A stretch of 64,000 bases of DNA from positions 1,364,001-1,428,000 of the forward strand of contig NZ_BSUM01000001.1 in the NCBI RefSeq assembly GCF_030161595.1. Direction: 5' to 3'. How positions within the stretch are numbered: position 1 is the stretch's first letter; the number at the start of each line of letters is the position of its first letter. Source of the DNA: Litorihabitans aurantiacus (GTDB taxonomy: Bacteria; Actinomycetota; Actinomycetes; Actinomycetales; Beutenbergiaceae). Positions 21,644-31,780 of the stretch are shown here, one piece after another. The notes under the pieces are model-generated. The model made no database searches. It worked only from the letters and a program-made list of their open reading frames with translations, and was not told the DNA's origin. A program made the position numbers and the translations under genes.

Positions 21644-21651
21644 CTCGCGCC

Positions 21652-21657
21652 TAGGGT
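21652..21657 (+). promoter_or_regulatory. -10 box TAGGGT, predicted leaderless start of the epimerase gene
   Basis: TAGGGT lies 7 nt before the ATG at 21665, with no Shine-Dalgarno between. Confidence 0.55.
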
Positions 21658-21664
21658 CGTTGGT

Positions 21665-22681
21665 ATGACGACCGACACGACCGCCGACGAGACCCCGGAC
21701 GCGACGTCCGCCGCCCGGCCGCGCGCCGTCGTCGCCGGGGCCTCCGGCTTCATCGGGACGGCGCTCGTGGCCGCGCTGCGAGAGGACGGCTACGACGTCG
21801 TCACCGTGGGGCGCGGGTCCGGGGCGAGCGTGCGCTGGGACGATGCGGGCGCCGTCGAGCACGCCGTGGACGGTGCCGCGCTGCTGCTCAACCTGGCCGG
21901 GCGCTCGGTGGGGTGCCGCTACACCGACGCCAACCGACGGGCCATCTGGTCCTCGCGGATCGACACGACCCGTCAGCTGCACCGCGCCGTCGCGCGCGCG
22001 TCACGTCCCCCGGCGCTCTGGCTCAACGCCAGCACCGGGACGATCTACCGCGACGCGATGGACCAACCCCAGTCCGAGCACGACGGCGAGCTCGGCTCCG
22101 GGTTCTCGGTGGACGTCGCGCGGGGCTGGGAGCGCGCGTTCCTGGAGGGCGACCTGCCCGGCACGCGCCGGGTGGCGCTGCGGATGGCGATCGTGCTCGG
22201 GCACGGCGGGGCGCTCGGGCTGCTGCTGCCGGCCGCGCGACTCGGGCTCGCCGGGCCCCAGCTCGACGGCCGGTGGTTCCGCCACGACCGCTACCGCGGC
22301 ATCGGGCCGCAGGCCACCGAGCCCTCCCCCGCCCCGCCCCGCCGCCGCCCCCGCGGCGGGCAGCGGTTCAGCTGGATCCACCTCGACGACGTCGTCGGCG
22401 CGGTCCGGCACGTTCGTGACGACCCCGGCATTGCGGGCCCCGTCAATCTCGCGACCCCGGAGGCGAGCACCAACCGCGAGATGATGGCCGCGCTGCGGCG
22501 GCGGGTGCGCGCCCCGTTCGGGCTGGCCGCCCCGCGCTGGCTGCTCGAGATCGGGATGCTGGTGCTGCGGCAGGAGTCCGAGCTGGTCCTCAAGAGCCGC
22601 TGGGTGCAGCCCGAGGTGCTGCTCGCCAGCGGCTACCGCTTCCGCCACACCGACCTCGACGACGCGCTCGCCGCCTCCTGA
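21665..22681 (+). CDS. TIGR01777-type NAD-dependent epimerase/dehydratase
   Basis: An extended SDR-family protein. The cofactor motif GASGFIG lies near residues 28-34. The segment LLLNLAGRSVGCRYT, then SSRIDTTRQL and WLNASTGTIY, is characteristic of the TIGR01777 (YfcH/SulA-like) group. A Pro/Arg-rich insert sits around 225-240 before FSWIHLDDVVGAV. Its 338 aa is slightly long because of the N-terminal tail and that insert. The substrate of this group is unknown; some members have been linked to cell division. Monocistronic, with its own leaderless promoter. Confidence 0.85.
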   Translation: MTTDTTADETPDATSAARPRAVVAGASGFIGTALVAALREDGYDVVTVGRGSGASVRWDDAGAVEHAVDGAALLLNLAGRSVGCRYTDANRRAIWSSRIDTTRQLHRAVARASRPPALWLNASTGTIYRDAMDQPQSEHDGELGSGFSVDVARGWERAFLEGDLPGTRRVALRMAIVLGHGGALGLLLPAARLGLAGPQLDGRWFRHDRYRGIGPQATEPSPAPPRRRPRGGQRFSWIHLDDVVGAVRHVRDDPGIAGPVNLATPEASTNREMMAALRRRVRAPFGLAAPRWLLEIGMLVLRQESELVLKSRWVQPEVLLASGYRFRHTDLDDALAAS

Positions 22682-22711
22682 CGGCCGTCGGGCGTCCCGA
22701 CCACCGCTGCG

Positions 22712-23161
22712 TCAGACGACCCCGAGCAGCCAGCGCCCCACCGCGCCGACCGCGACCGCCCAGATCAGCGACGTCAGCGTGCCGATGATGAAGCGCTCCG
22801 AGACCGCCGCGCCCAGCGCGGAGGCCCGGGGGTTCTGCTGACCCGGCCCACCCGTCTCGCCCGGCGCGCTCGCGCCCGCGGCCGACACGGGGTCGCGCAG
22901 CTCGGGGTAGCGCCCGAGGCCCTTGATCGCGACCACGACGGCGATGCCCTCGGGCTGACCGGCCAGGACGCACCCCGCCGTCGCGATCCGCTCGAGCAGC
23001 CCGATCACCAGACCGCCGCGCAGGACGGCCTGGACGCTCGCGAGCGACACCGCGCGCGCCGCCGAGGCACCACGACTCGCGGCGCCGAGGACGAACGGGA
23101 CCAGCAGGGTGCCGCCGAGCGCCGCGAGGGCGAGCGTGGCGACGACGATCACGGGGGTCAT
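22712..23161 (-). CDS. Small membrane protein coupled to SatD
   Basis: A 149-aa protein with an N-terminal hydrophobic helix (VIVVATLALAALGGTLLVPF), central hydrophobic stretches (GLVIGLLERIATAGCVLAG) and a C-terminal helix (LIWAVAVGAVGRWLLGVV). GLLER, IKGLGRYPEL and SERFIIGT are conserved-looking. The ATG overlaps the SatD stop (ATGA), so the two are translationally coupled. Similar partners occur beside satD genes elsewhere, but their role is unknown. Confidence 0.72.
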   Translation of the reverse strand: MTPVIVVATLALAALGGTLLVPFVLGAASRGASAARAVSLASVQAVLRGGLVIGLLERIATAGCVLAGQPEGIAVVVAIKGLGRYPELRDPVSAAGASAPGETGGPGQQNPRASALGAAVSERFIIGTLTSLIWAVAVGAVGRWLLGVV

Positions 23162-23766
23162 GACTCGATCCTGCCAGCGGCCACCGACAGGAGGTGGACC
23201 GCCACCTCGCGCACCCCCGCCTCCTCCTGGCCCAGCGCGTCGCGCCGGAGCTGGGAGACGTTCTGCGGTGTGACGCCGAGCTCGCGCGCGACGCGGACGC
23301 CGGTCGCGTCCGGGCGACCGAGCAGGTCCAGCGCCCGCCACTGCGCCGGGGTGCGCCGCCGCACGACCGACGCCAGCAGCTGCAGCACCGCCTCCACCCG
23401 TGCGGCCGCGGGGGCGTCGTCGCCGTGCACGGCGAGCGCGTTCGCGAGGGTGCGACCCTTGGCGCGCTCGACCGCCTCTCGCGCGTGCACGAACGCGCTG
23501 CCGGTGCTCGCGGGCGCCGTCTCCCCGGGGTGCACCTCCCCGACACCGACACCGGTGCTCCAGCCACCGCGCCGCACCACGTCCAGCACCAGCGTCACGA
23601 CGGCGTCGGGCGAACCCAGGACGCCCTGCACCTCGTCGCCCACCGTTCGCACGAACGGCAGCACGACGTCGTCGTGGCCGAGCGTGGCGTCGAGGTCGGT
23701 GAGCAGATCCGGCACGAGGTCCGCACCGCGTCTGCTGGCGCGCTGGTCGATGGTCAGGACGAACAT
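23158..23766 (-). CDS. SatD family protein
   Basis: A 202-aa SatD-type protein. The N-terminus FVLTIDQRASRRGADLVPDLL, the middle FVRTVGDEVQGVL and the C-terminal helix-turn-helix-like segment VARELGVTPQNVSQLRRDAL fit the family. The last segment suggests DNA binding. It is the first gene of a two-gene unit with the membrane protein. Its promoter is unusually clear for this genome and predicts a leaderless message. The biochemical function of SatD is not established. Confidence 0.75.
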   Translation of the reverse strand: MFVLTIDQRASRRGADLVPDLLTDLDATLGHDDVVLPFVRTVGDEVQGVLGSPDAVVTLVLDVVRRGGWSTGVGVGEVHPGETAPASTGSAFVHAREAVERAKGRTLANALAVHGDDAPAAARVEAVLQLLASVVRRRTPAQWRALDLLGRPDATGVRVARELGVTPQNVSQLRRDALGQEEAGVREVAVHLLSVAAGRIES

Positions 23767-23772
23767 GGATCA

Positions 23773-23801
23773 ACCGTACTGGGCTGATCACCAACCATCA
23801 A
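23773..23801 (-). promoter_or_regulatory. satD promoter, leaderless, with overlapping inverted repeat
   Basis: -35 TTGATG (23801-23796), a 17-bp spacer and -10 TACGGT (23778-23773) stand 6 nt before the ATG at 23766. Arms GGGCT (23781-23785) and AGCCC (23801-23805) bracket the spacer and -35, a plausible operator. This is also the local AT-rich minimum. Confidence 0.65.
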
Positions 23802-23860
23802 GCCCTTGTCACTGATCTCTGCTCGATGGAGATGTCAGGGGTCGGCGGCACGATGGGAGC

Positions 23861-25410
23861 ATGCTGCTGGAGATCCTCGTCCGGACCTCGTCCGCCGTCG
23901 CCGCGACGCGGTCGCGCCTGGCCAAGCGTGCGCTCCTGGCGAAGCTGCTGGGCGAGGCCGACGCGGCGGAGCTCCCGCTGGTGGCGACCTACCTCTCCGG
24001 CGGACTGCGGCAGCGGCGCACCGGGGTAGGCGCGGCGGGTCTGCACCAGCTCCCGCCGCCCGCGTCGGAGGCCACCCTCGAGATCGCCGACGTCGACGCC
24101 CGGTTCGAGCGCATCGGTGCCGAGCTGGGCGAGGGGTCGGCCGCGCGCCGGACCCAGGCGGTCACGGACCTGTTCGCGCGGGCCACCGCGGACGAGCAGC
24201 GGTTCCTCGCCGCACTCGTCCACGGGGAGCTTCGCCAGGGCGCCTCGGCCGCACTGGTCCAGGACGCGGCCGCGACCGCGTTCGACGTGCCGCTCGCCGC
24301 GGTGCAGCGGGCCGCCATGCTCCTGGGGTCGACGCCGGGCGCCACCGCGCTCGCGGCCACGGGTGGATCGGCGGCGCTCGAGGCCGTCGGGCTGCACCTG
24401 GGTGTCCCCGTCGAGCCGATGCTCGCCGCGTCGGCGCCGGACCCCGAGGCGGCGGCCGCGAAGGCGGGGCTGCCGGCCGTCGTCGACGTCAAGATCGACG
24501 GCATCCGGGTGCAGATCCACCGCTGGCGCGCCGAGGACGGCGAGGACGTCGTGCGCATCTGGACCCGCAGCCTGGACGAGATCACCGACCGACTGCCCGA
24601 TATCGTCGAGGAGGTCCGTGCGCTGCCCGAGCGGGCGCTGGTGCTCGACGGCGAGGTGGTGGGGCTGCGCGAGGACGGCAGCCCGTTGCCGTTCCAGATC
24701 ATCGCCTCGCGCACCGCGAGCAGCACGGACCCGGCGACGGCGCGGGTGCGCACGCCGCTGACGCTCGTCGTCTTCGACGTGCTGCACGCCGGCGGCCGCG
24801 ACCTCCTGGACGAACCGCTCCGCCAGCGCATGGCGGTGCTCGAGCGGCTGCTCCCGGCCGGCCTCGGTGTCGCTCGGCACCGCGTGGAGACACCGGAGCA
24901 GGTGACCGCCGTCTTCGAGGACGCCGTCGCCGGGGGTTGGGAGGGCGTCGTGGTGAAGAAGCCGGACGCGCCGTACGCCGCCGGGCGGCGCGACGCGGGC
25001 TGGATCAAGGTCAAGCCTCGCCACACGTTCGACCTCGCGGTCATCGGTGCGGAGTGGGGGTCGGGGCGGCGGCAGGGGTGGCTGTCGAACCTGCACCTGG
25101 CGGCGCGCGACCCCGCGAGCGGTGAGCTCGTCATGCTGGGCAAGACGTTCAAGGGGCTCACCGACGCGCTGCTGACGTGGCAGACGCAGGAGCTGCTCTC
25201 GCGCGAGGTGCGCCGCACCCGGGCCGCGGTGTTCGTGGAACCACCGCTCGTCGTCGAGATCGCGTTCGACGGCGTTCAGGTGTCCCCGCGCTACCCCGGA
25301 GGGGTGGCCCTGCGCTTCGCGCGAGTGCTGCGCTACCGCGAGGACAAGCCCCCGATCAGGTCGACTCCCTGGCCGACATCCTCGCCCTCGCCCCCACGCT
25401 CCCCACCTGA
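23861..25410 (+). CDS. ATP-dependent DNA ligase (LigB-type)
   Basis: Seals nicks using ATP through a lysyl-AMP intermediate. An N-terminal DNA-binding domain (about 1-200) precedes the nucleotidyltransferase motif I VVDVKIDGIR (catalytic Lys), motif III LTLVVFDVLH, motif IV EGVVVKK, motif V WIKVKP, and an OB domain. The expected C-terminus (KPPDQVDSLADILALAPT) is split by a frameshift at the C run 25349-25353. One added C gives 516 aa, the usual length for actinobacterial LigB enzymes. It is monocistronic and may serve repair beside the NAD-dependent LigA found elsewhere in such genomes. Confidence 0.87.
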
Positions 25411-25412
25411 TC

Positions 25413-25500
25413 GCGAGCCACTTCTGGGGTACTCGCGAGGTACTTGTGGGGCACCCGCGAGGCACTTCCGGGGCACCCGCGAGAGACTTCCGGGGCCGCC
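25413..25500. repeat. Four tandem copies of a 22-bp unit between ligase and aroB
   Basis: Units start at 25413, 25435, 25457 and 25479. Each begins GCGAG, keeps ACTT and GGGG, and mostly ends in CACCC. The array fills almost the whole gap between the convergent ligase and aroB stops. No spacers, so not a CRISPR. Confidence 0.8.
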
Positions 25501-25504
25501 GGAG

Positions 25505-27144
<1,640 letters not shown>

Positions 27145-27182
27145 GGCAGGCTCACAGCGGCCGTGCCGGGTTCACCGCTGGC

Positions 27183-28379
27183 TCACCGCTGGGTGGTGGG
27201 CACGGCGTCGAGGTAGGCCTGCAGGTTGCGCCGCGACTCGGCCGCGCTGTCCCCGCCGACCTTCTCGAGCAGCGCCTGCGCGAGCACGAGCGCGACCATC
27301 GCCTCGGCCACGACGGCGGCGGGCGGCACCGCGCAGACGTCGCTGCGCTGGTGGATGGCCTTGGCGGCGTCGCCGGTGGTCGTGTCGATCGTGTCGAGCG
27401 CGCGCGGCACGGTGGAGATCGGCTTCATGGCGGCCCGGACGCGCAGCACCTCGCCGTTGGTCATGCCGCCCTCGACGCCGCCGGCGCGGTTCGTGCGGCG
27501 CTGGACGGTGCTTCCGTCGCCACGCTCGCCGCGCTCGATCTCGTCGTGCGCCTGCGACCCGCGGCGGCGGGCGGTGCGGAAGCCGTCACCGACCTCGACG
27601 CCCTTCATCGCCTGGATGCCCATGAGCACGCCCGCGAGGCGCGCGTCGAGCCGGCGGTCGGACTGCACGTAGGAGCCCAGGCCCGGCGGGAGGCCGTAGG
27701 CCAGCACCTCGACGACGCCGCCGAGCGTGTCGCCGTCCTTGTGGCACTGGTCGATCTCGGCGACCATCGCGGCCGAGGACGCGGCGTCCCAGCAGCGCAC
27801 GGGGTCGGCGTCGAGGTGGTCGACGTCGTCGGGCGTGGGGAGCTCGGTGCCCTCGGGCACCTCGGCCTCGCCGATCGCCACGACGTGCGACACGAGCCGC
27901 ACGCCCGCGACCTGCTCGAGGAACTTCGCGGCGACGACGCCGAGCGCCACGCGCGCCGCGGTCTCCCGCGCGCTGGCGCGCTCGAGCACGGGGCGCGCCT
28001 CGTCGAAGGCGTACTTGGTCATGCCCACGAGATCGGCGTGGCCGGGGCGCGGCCGCGTCAGCGCGGCGCCGCGGGCTCCGGTGAGGACGGCGGGGTCGAC
28101 CGGATCGGCCGCCATGACCTGCTCCCACTTGGGCCACTCGGTGTTGCCGATCTCGACGGCGATCGGTCCGCCCTGGGTGAGGCCGTGGCGCACGCCGCCG
28201 AGGACGCTGACCTCGTCCTGCTCGAACTTCATGCGGGCGCCGCGGCCGTAGCCGAGCCGCCGGCGCGCCAGCGCGGCGGCGATCTCGCTCGTCGTGACCT
28301 CGACCCCGGCGGGCATGCCCTCGAGCATCGCCACGAGCGCGGGACCGTGGGACTCCCCGGCCGTCAACCATCTGAGCAT
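27183..28379 (-). CDS. aroC: Chorismate synthase
   Basis: Last step of the shikimate pathway: converts EPSP to chorismate with reduced FMN. Signature segments are the start [60 protein letters not shown], and the C-terminal [18 protein letters not shown]. Length is 398 aa, normal. GGGAGA upstream of ATG 28379 is its own RBS. The frame appears open into the upstream prepilin peptidase gene, which I attribute to one missing base (28426-28429), not a fusion. Confidence 0.96.
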   Translation of the reverse strand: MLRWLTAGESHGPALVAMLEGMPAGVEVTTSEIAAALARRRLGYGRGARMKFEQDEVSVLGGVRHGLTQGGPIAVEIGNTEWPKWEQVMAADPVDPAVLTGARGAALTRPRPGHADLVGMTKYAFDEARPVLERASARETAARVALGVVAAKFLEQVAGVRLVSHVVAIGEAEVPEGTELPTPDDVDHLDADPVRCWDAASSAAMVAEIDQCHKDGDTLGGVVEVLAYGLPPGLGSYVQSDRRLDARLAGVLMGIQAMKGVEVGDGFRTARRRGSQAHDEIERGERGDGSTVQRRTNRAGGVEGGMTNGEVLRVRAAMKPISTVPRALDTIDTTTGDAAKAIHQRSDVCAVPPAAVVAEAMVALVLAQALLEKVGGDSAAESRRNLQAYLDAVPTTQR

Positions 28380-28422
28380 GGCGGCGATTCTCCCACGTCG
28401 TGGCGGGGCGGCCGGCGAGCGT

Positions 28423-29156
28423 TCAGGGGTGGGAAGGCCGTGGGTGAGGACGGCGACGGCGGCGCCCGCCAGCAGCCACGGACCGAAGGCCAGGTGCGTC
28501 CCGGCGCTCGCCCGCCGCGTCAGCAGCAGCACGAGCGCGGCGACTCCCCCGAGCACGACGGCGGCGACGAACCCGGTCAGGACGGCGCCCGGCTCGACCA
28601 GCGCCAGCAGGAGCGCGAGCAGACCGGCGAGCTTGACGTCGCCGTAGCCCAGGGCTCGCGGGGCGGCGAGCGTGGCGAGCGTCAGCAGCAGCCACACGCC
28701 CGCGGAGACGCCGAGCGCCACGATCACACGGCCCCACCCGGCCCACGGCGCGGCTGCCAGTGCGGCGAGCGCACCCAGCGCCCACCCGCGCAGCACGAGC
28801 ACGTCGGGCAGGCGGTGCCCGGCGGCGTCGACCAGGCAGGCGCCGGTCGCGGCCAGCAGCAGCACGAGCGCCGCCGGCCAGAGGAGTGGATCGTCGCTCG
28901 CCACGAGGTGTCGCTGGGCGACCACGGCGGCGAGGCCGCCCGCCACCGCGACGGCCGGTCGTCGCAGGAACCACGCGGGGTGGCGCACTCGAGGGGCGAC
29001 TTCGCCGTCGGGTCGGTCGGTGGATGCTCGCAGGTCCGACGGCACGAGCCCGGCGAGCCACGGCGCCGTCAGCGCCCCGAGAACCGTCCCGGCCGCGACG
29101 GCGACCCACGGCGCGATCGCCGTCAGTGTCGCCCACAGCGGGTTCGGATCGTCCAT
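28423..29156 (-). CDS. Prepilin peptidase (A24 family, short form)
   Basis: An integral membrane aspartyl protease that cleaves type IV prepilin-like leaders. The catalytic Asp residues lie in [11 protein letters not shown] and in the GxGD motif [12 protein letters not shown]. About seven hydrophobic segments. The N-terminal methylase domain with its Cys motif is missing, as in many actinobacterial forms. Adding one base to the run 28426-28429 gives a TGA at 28423-28425 and a 244-aa protein, with aroC following 43 nt later. No pilin gene lies in the window. Confidence 0.82.
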
Positions 29157-29226
29157 CGCGGCTCATGATCCCCCAGACCCGAACCGGGGCGCGCGCCTCG
29201 CCGTCGCCCTGGGGACGACGCGGCAC

Positions 29227-30099
29227 TCAGTCCTCGAGCGCCCCGGCGAGCGCGGCACGCATCGCGTCGACGGGCGCCGCACTCCCCGTCATGAGGCGCA
29301 CCTGCTCGGCCGCCTGGTGCAGCAGCATGAGCCAGCCGGGCGCCACCGCTCCCCCGGCACCCGACCAGGCCGCGGCCAGCGCGGTCGGCCAGGGGTCGTA
29401 GATCGCGTCGAGCAGGGTCTGCCCGGGGCGGAGGGGGCGGCCGTCGAGCAGCGCCGTCAGGTCGGCGGCGATCGGATCGGCGGCGCCGGCGACGGCGGTC
29501 TGCACCACGAGGTCGGCGTCCGCGATCAGGGGCGCGGCGGCGTCGAAGCGGCGCAGCGTCACGTCCATGCCCATGCGGTGCGCGGCCTGCAGCAGACCCG
29601 CGGCGCGCGCCTGCGACCGCACGCACACCACGGGATCGGTGACGCCGAGCTCGGCCAGCGCCGCGAGCGCGGCCGCCGCCGTCCCACCCGCACCGAGAAC
29701 GACGGCGGAGCGCGCCGGAGCGGCGGAGGGCGCCGCGCCCGAGCGGGCCTCCCGCAGCGCCTGCGCCGCGCCGTGGACGTCGGTGTTCGCCGCGACCAGC
29801 ACCCGCCGGCCGGAGGAGCCGGTCACGAGCACGGTGTTGGCGGCGCCGACGACCTGCGCGAGCGGATCGGCGGTGTCGGCCAGCGCCAGCACGTCGTGCT
29901 TGTGCGGCATCGTGACGGACAGACCGAGCCAGTCGCCGTCGAGACGGTCGAGCATCGCGCCCGCCTCACCCGCCGCGACCTCGATCGCGTCGTAGGTGTG
30001 GGGCAGCCCGAGCGCCGCGTAGGCGGCGCGGTGCAGGACCGGTGAGAGGCTGTGGCCGACCGGCTGACCGATGACGGCTGCGCGACGTGCGCTCAGCAC
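29227..30099 (-). CDS. aroE: Shikimate dehydrogenase
   Basis: Reduces 3-dehydroshikimate to shikimate with NADPH. Visible are the substrate motif GQPVGHSLSPVLHRAAY, the catalytic Lys in VTMPHKHD, the nucleotide loop VLGAGGTAAAALAAL, and NTD in AANTDVHG. About 290 aa, slightly longer than E. coli AroE. The GTG start at 30099 overlaps the restored mltG stop. Quinate/shikimate dual use cannot be excluded. Confidence 0.93.
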   Translation of the reverse strand: MLSARRAAVIGQPVGHSLSPVLHRAAYAALGLPHTYDAIEVAAGEAGAMLDRLDGDWLGLSVTMPHKHDVLALADTADPLAQVVGAANTVLVTGSSGRRVLVAANTDVHGAAQALREARSGAAPSAAPARSAVVLGAGGTAAAALAALAELGVTDPVVCVRSQARAAGLLQAAHRMGMDVTLRRFDAAAPLIADADLVVQTAVAGAADPIAADLTALLDGRPLRPGQTLLDAIYDPWPTALAAAWSGAGGAVAPGWLMLLHQAAEQVRLMTGSAAPVDAMRAALAGALED

Positions 30100-31294
30100 T
30101 GGCTCCCGTTCGCGGCGTACTCCTGGTACCACGCCTGGAACTCCGCCCGGATCTGGGCGAACTCCTCCCCGAATCCGTGAACTTCGTCTCCTCGGAGCAG
30201 AGGTTCACCGTGACGAAGTACAACCACGGCCCCTCCTCGGGATCGACGGCTGCCGCCATGGCGACGTTGTCGACCGCGCCGATGGGCGACGGCGGTAGAC
30301 CGGGGTTCAGGCGGGTGTTGTACGGATCGGGGTTCGTGTTGTGCTCGTCGCCGGGCAGCTGCACGCCGGGATTCTGCCGATCCCACGAGTAGCGCAGCGT
30401 CGAGTCCATCCCCAGCGTCGGGAAGTCGCCGACGTTCTCGGGCAGCAGACGGTTCTCGATGACGCGGGTGACCTGGCCGTAGCTCTCCGCCGGCACCTCA
30501 CGGGCGGCGATGGACGCCTCGGTGAGGACGCGGAGGCGGTCCTCGGGGGCGACGGCGAGCGCGTCGAGCTCCGCGATGCTGCGGTCGTACATCTGCTTGA
30601 GCAGGTCGGCCGGTCCTCCGCCCGGCGGCACCACGTAGGTGCTCGGGTAGAGGAAACCCTCCATCGGATCGAGCGCCTCGGGGTTCGTGTTTGGAGGACC
30701 CTCGAGACCGAGAGCCGCGTAGTCCTGCGCCGCGGCCTCCACCTCGGACAGCTCGACCCCGAGCGACTCGGCGATCCGCTGGTACACCTGGTCCGAGCGC
30801 CACCCCTCGGGGATGGTGATTCGGGTGTCCGCCCGCCGGTTTGGGTCCAGCAGCGCGTTGACCGCGTCCGAGGCCCGCATCTCCATCGGCAGGTCGTACG
30901 CCCCCGGCTGGATGGAGTTCGCGTTCGCGTTCGCGGTGTGCGCCGACGTGAACGCGTCGACCGTGGCCACCACGCCGGCCTGCTGCAGGATCTGACCGAT
31001 CGCCGCGCCCGAGGACCCCTCGGGGATGTCGACCACGACCGACCCCTGGCCGGGGCCGGGGTAGTCGGTCTGCGACGGGCTCGGGTCGGCCACCGACTCG
31101 AACAGCGGCGGGATCACCCGCACCGCGAGGATGGTGAGCCCACCGAGGATCACGACCATCACGAGGAAGCTCGCGAGCGAGCGGCGGCGCCGGTTGCCGC
31201 CGCCGGGCCGGGGCGCGGGGGCGCGCCGAGCACGGCGGCCCTCCTGCGACTCCCCGGGCGCGGGTGCCTTCTCGTCACCGAACAGATCAGTCAC
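30093..31294 (-). CDS. mltG: Endolytic murein transglycosylase
   Basis: A membrane-anchored enzyme that cuts nascent glycan strands and sets their length. An Arg-rich cytoplasmic tail is followed by one transmembrane helix (FLVMVVILGGLTILAVRVIPP), a LysM-like part and the YceG domain. The catalytic Glu lies in LTEASIAAREVP. The C-terminus should read ETKFTDSGEEFAQIRAEF, but one base is missing in the C run 30167-30170. With it the protein is 400 aa and its stop overlaps aroE. Starts GTG, overlapping the ruvX stop. Confidence 0.9.
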
Positions 31295-31779
31295 GTGTCG
31301 TGTCCTCCACGGCTAGTCCCCCGGGGCTGTACGAGCTGGCCGGGTTCACGGCCAGTGCTGCGCTCGATGTCGAGCGCGTGCTGCAGCACGATCACTGCAG
31401 CCACCTGGTCTACCACGGCACGCTGGGAGCGCCCTGGCAGTCCTGACGCGGTCATGGCCTGGTGGGCCGTGGCCGAGGTGAAGCGTTCGTCGACCATGCG
31501 CACGGGCACGGGCGACACCAGGCGGGCGAGGATGCCAGCATACGACCGCGCCAGAGAAGCGGCCTGACGGTTGCGGCCGTCCAGGGACCGCGGGAGCCCC
31601 ACGACGACCTCGAACGCCTCGAGCTCGGCGACGATCGCGGCGATGTGCGCCGTCCCGTCGTCGTCGCGGGTGCGGCGGACGGTCTCGACCGGCGTCGCCA
31701 GGATCCCGTCCGGGTCGCAGCGCGCGACGCCGACGCGGACGCTCCCGACGTCGACCGCCACGCGGACCCCGCGCCGCAC
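31291..31779 (-). CDS. ruvX: Holliday junction resolvase-like protein RuvX/YqgF
   Basis: An RNase H-fold nuclease of 162 aa, linked in bacteria to 16S rRNA 5' processing. Motifs: VRVAVDVGSVRVGVA (first Asp), VVGLPRSLDGR, VRMVDERFTSA (Glu) and VVDQVAAVIVLQHAL (last Asp). GTG start at 31779, one nt after the alaS stop at 31781-31783. Always beside alaS and mltG in actinobacteria. The frame appears fused to alaS because of one missing base. Confidence 0.9.
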   Translation of the reverse strand: MRRGVRVAVDVGSVRVGVARCDPDGILATPVETVRRTRDDDGTAHIAAIVAELEAFEVVVGLPRSLDGRNRQAASLARSYAGILARLVSPVPVRMVDERFTSATAHQAMTASGLPGRSQRAVVDQVAAVIVLQHALDIERSTGREPGQLVQPRGTSRGGHDT

Positions 31780-31780
31780 G

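Noticed and set aside
25413-25500. CRISPR array
   Set aside because: Units abut directly with no spacers and are imperfect.
27183-29156. Prepilin peptidase-AroC as a real bifunctional protein
   Set aside because: One base restores a stop exactly between the genes, aroC keeps an RBS, and the same error type recurs across the window.
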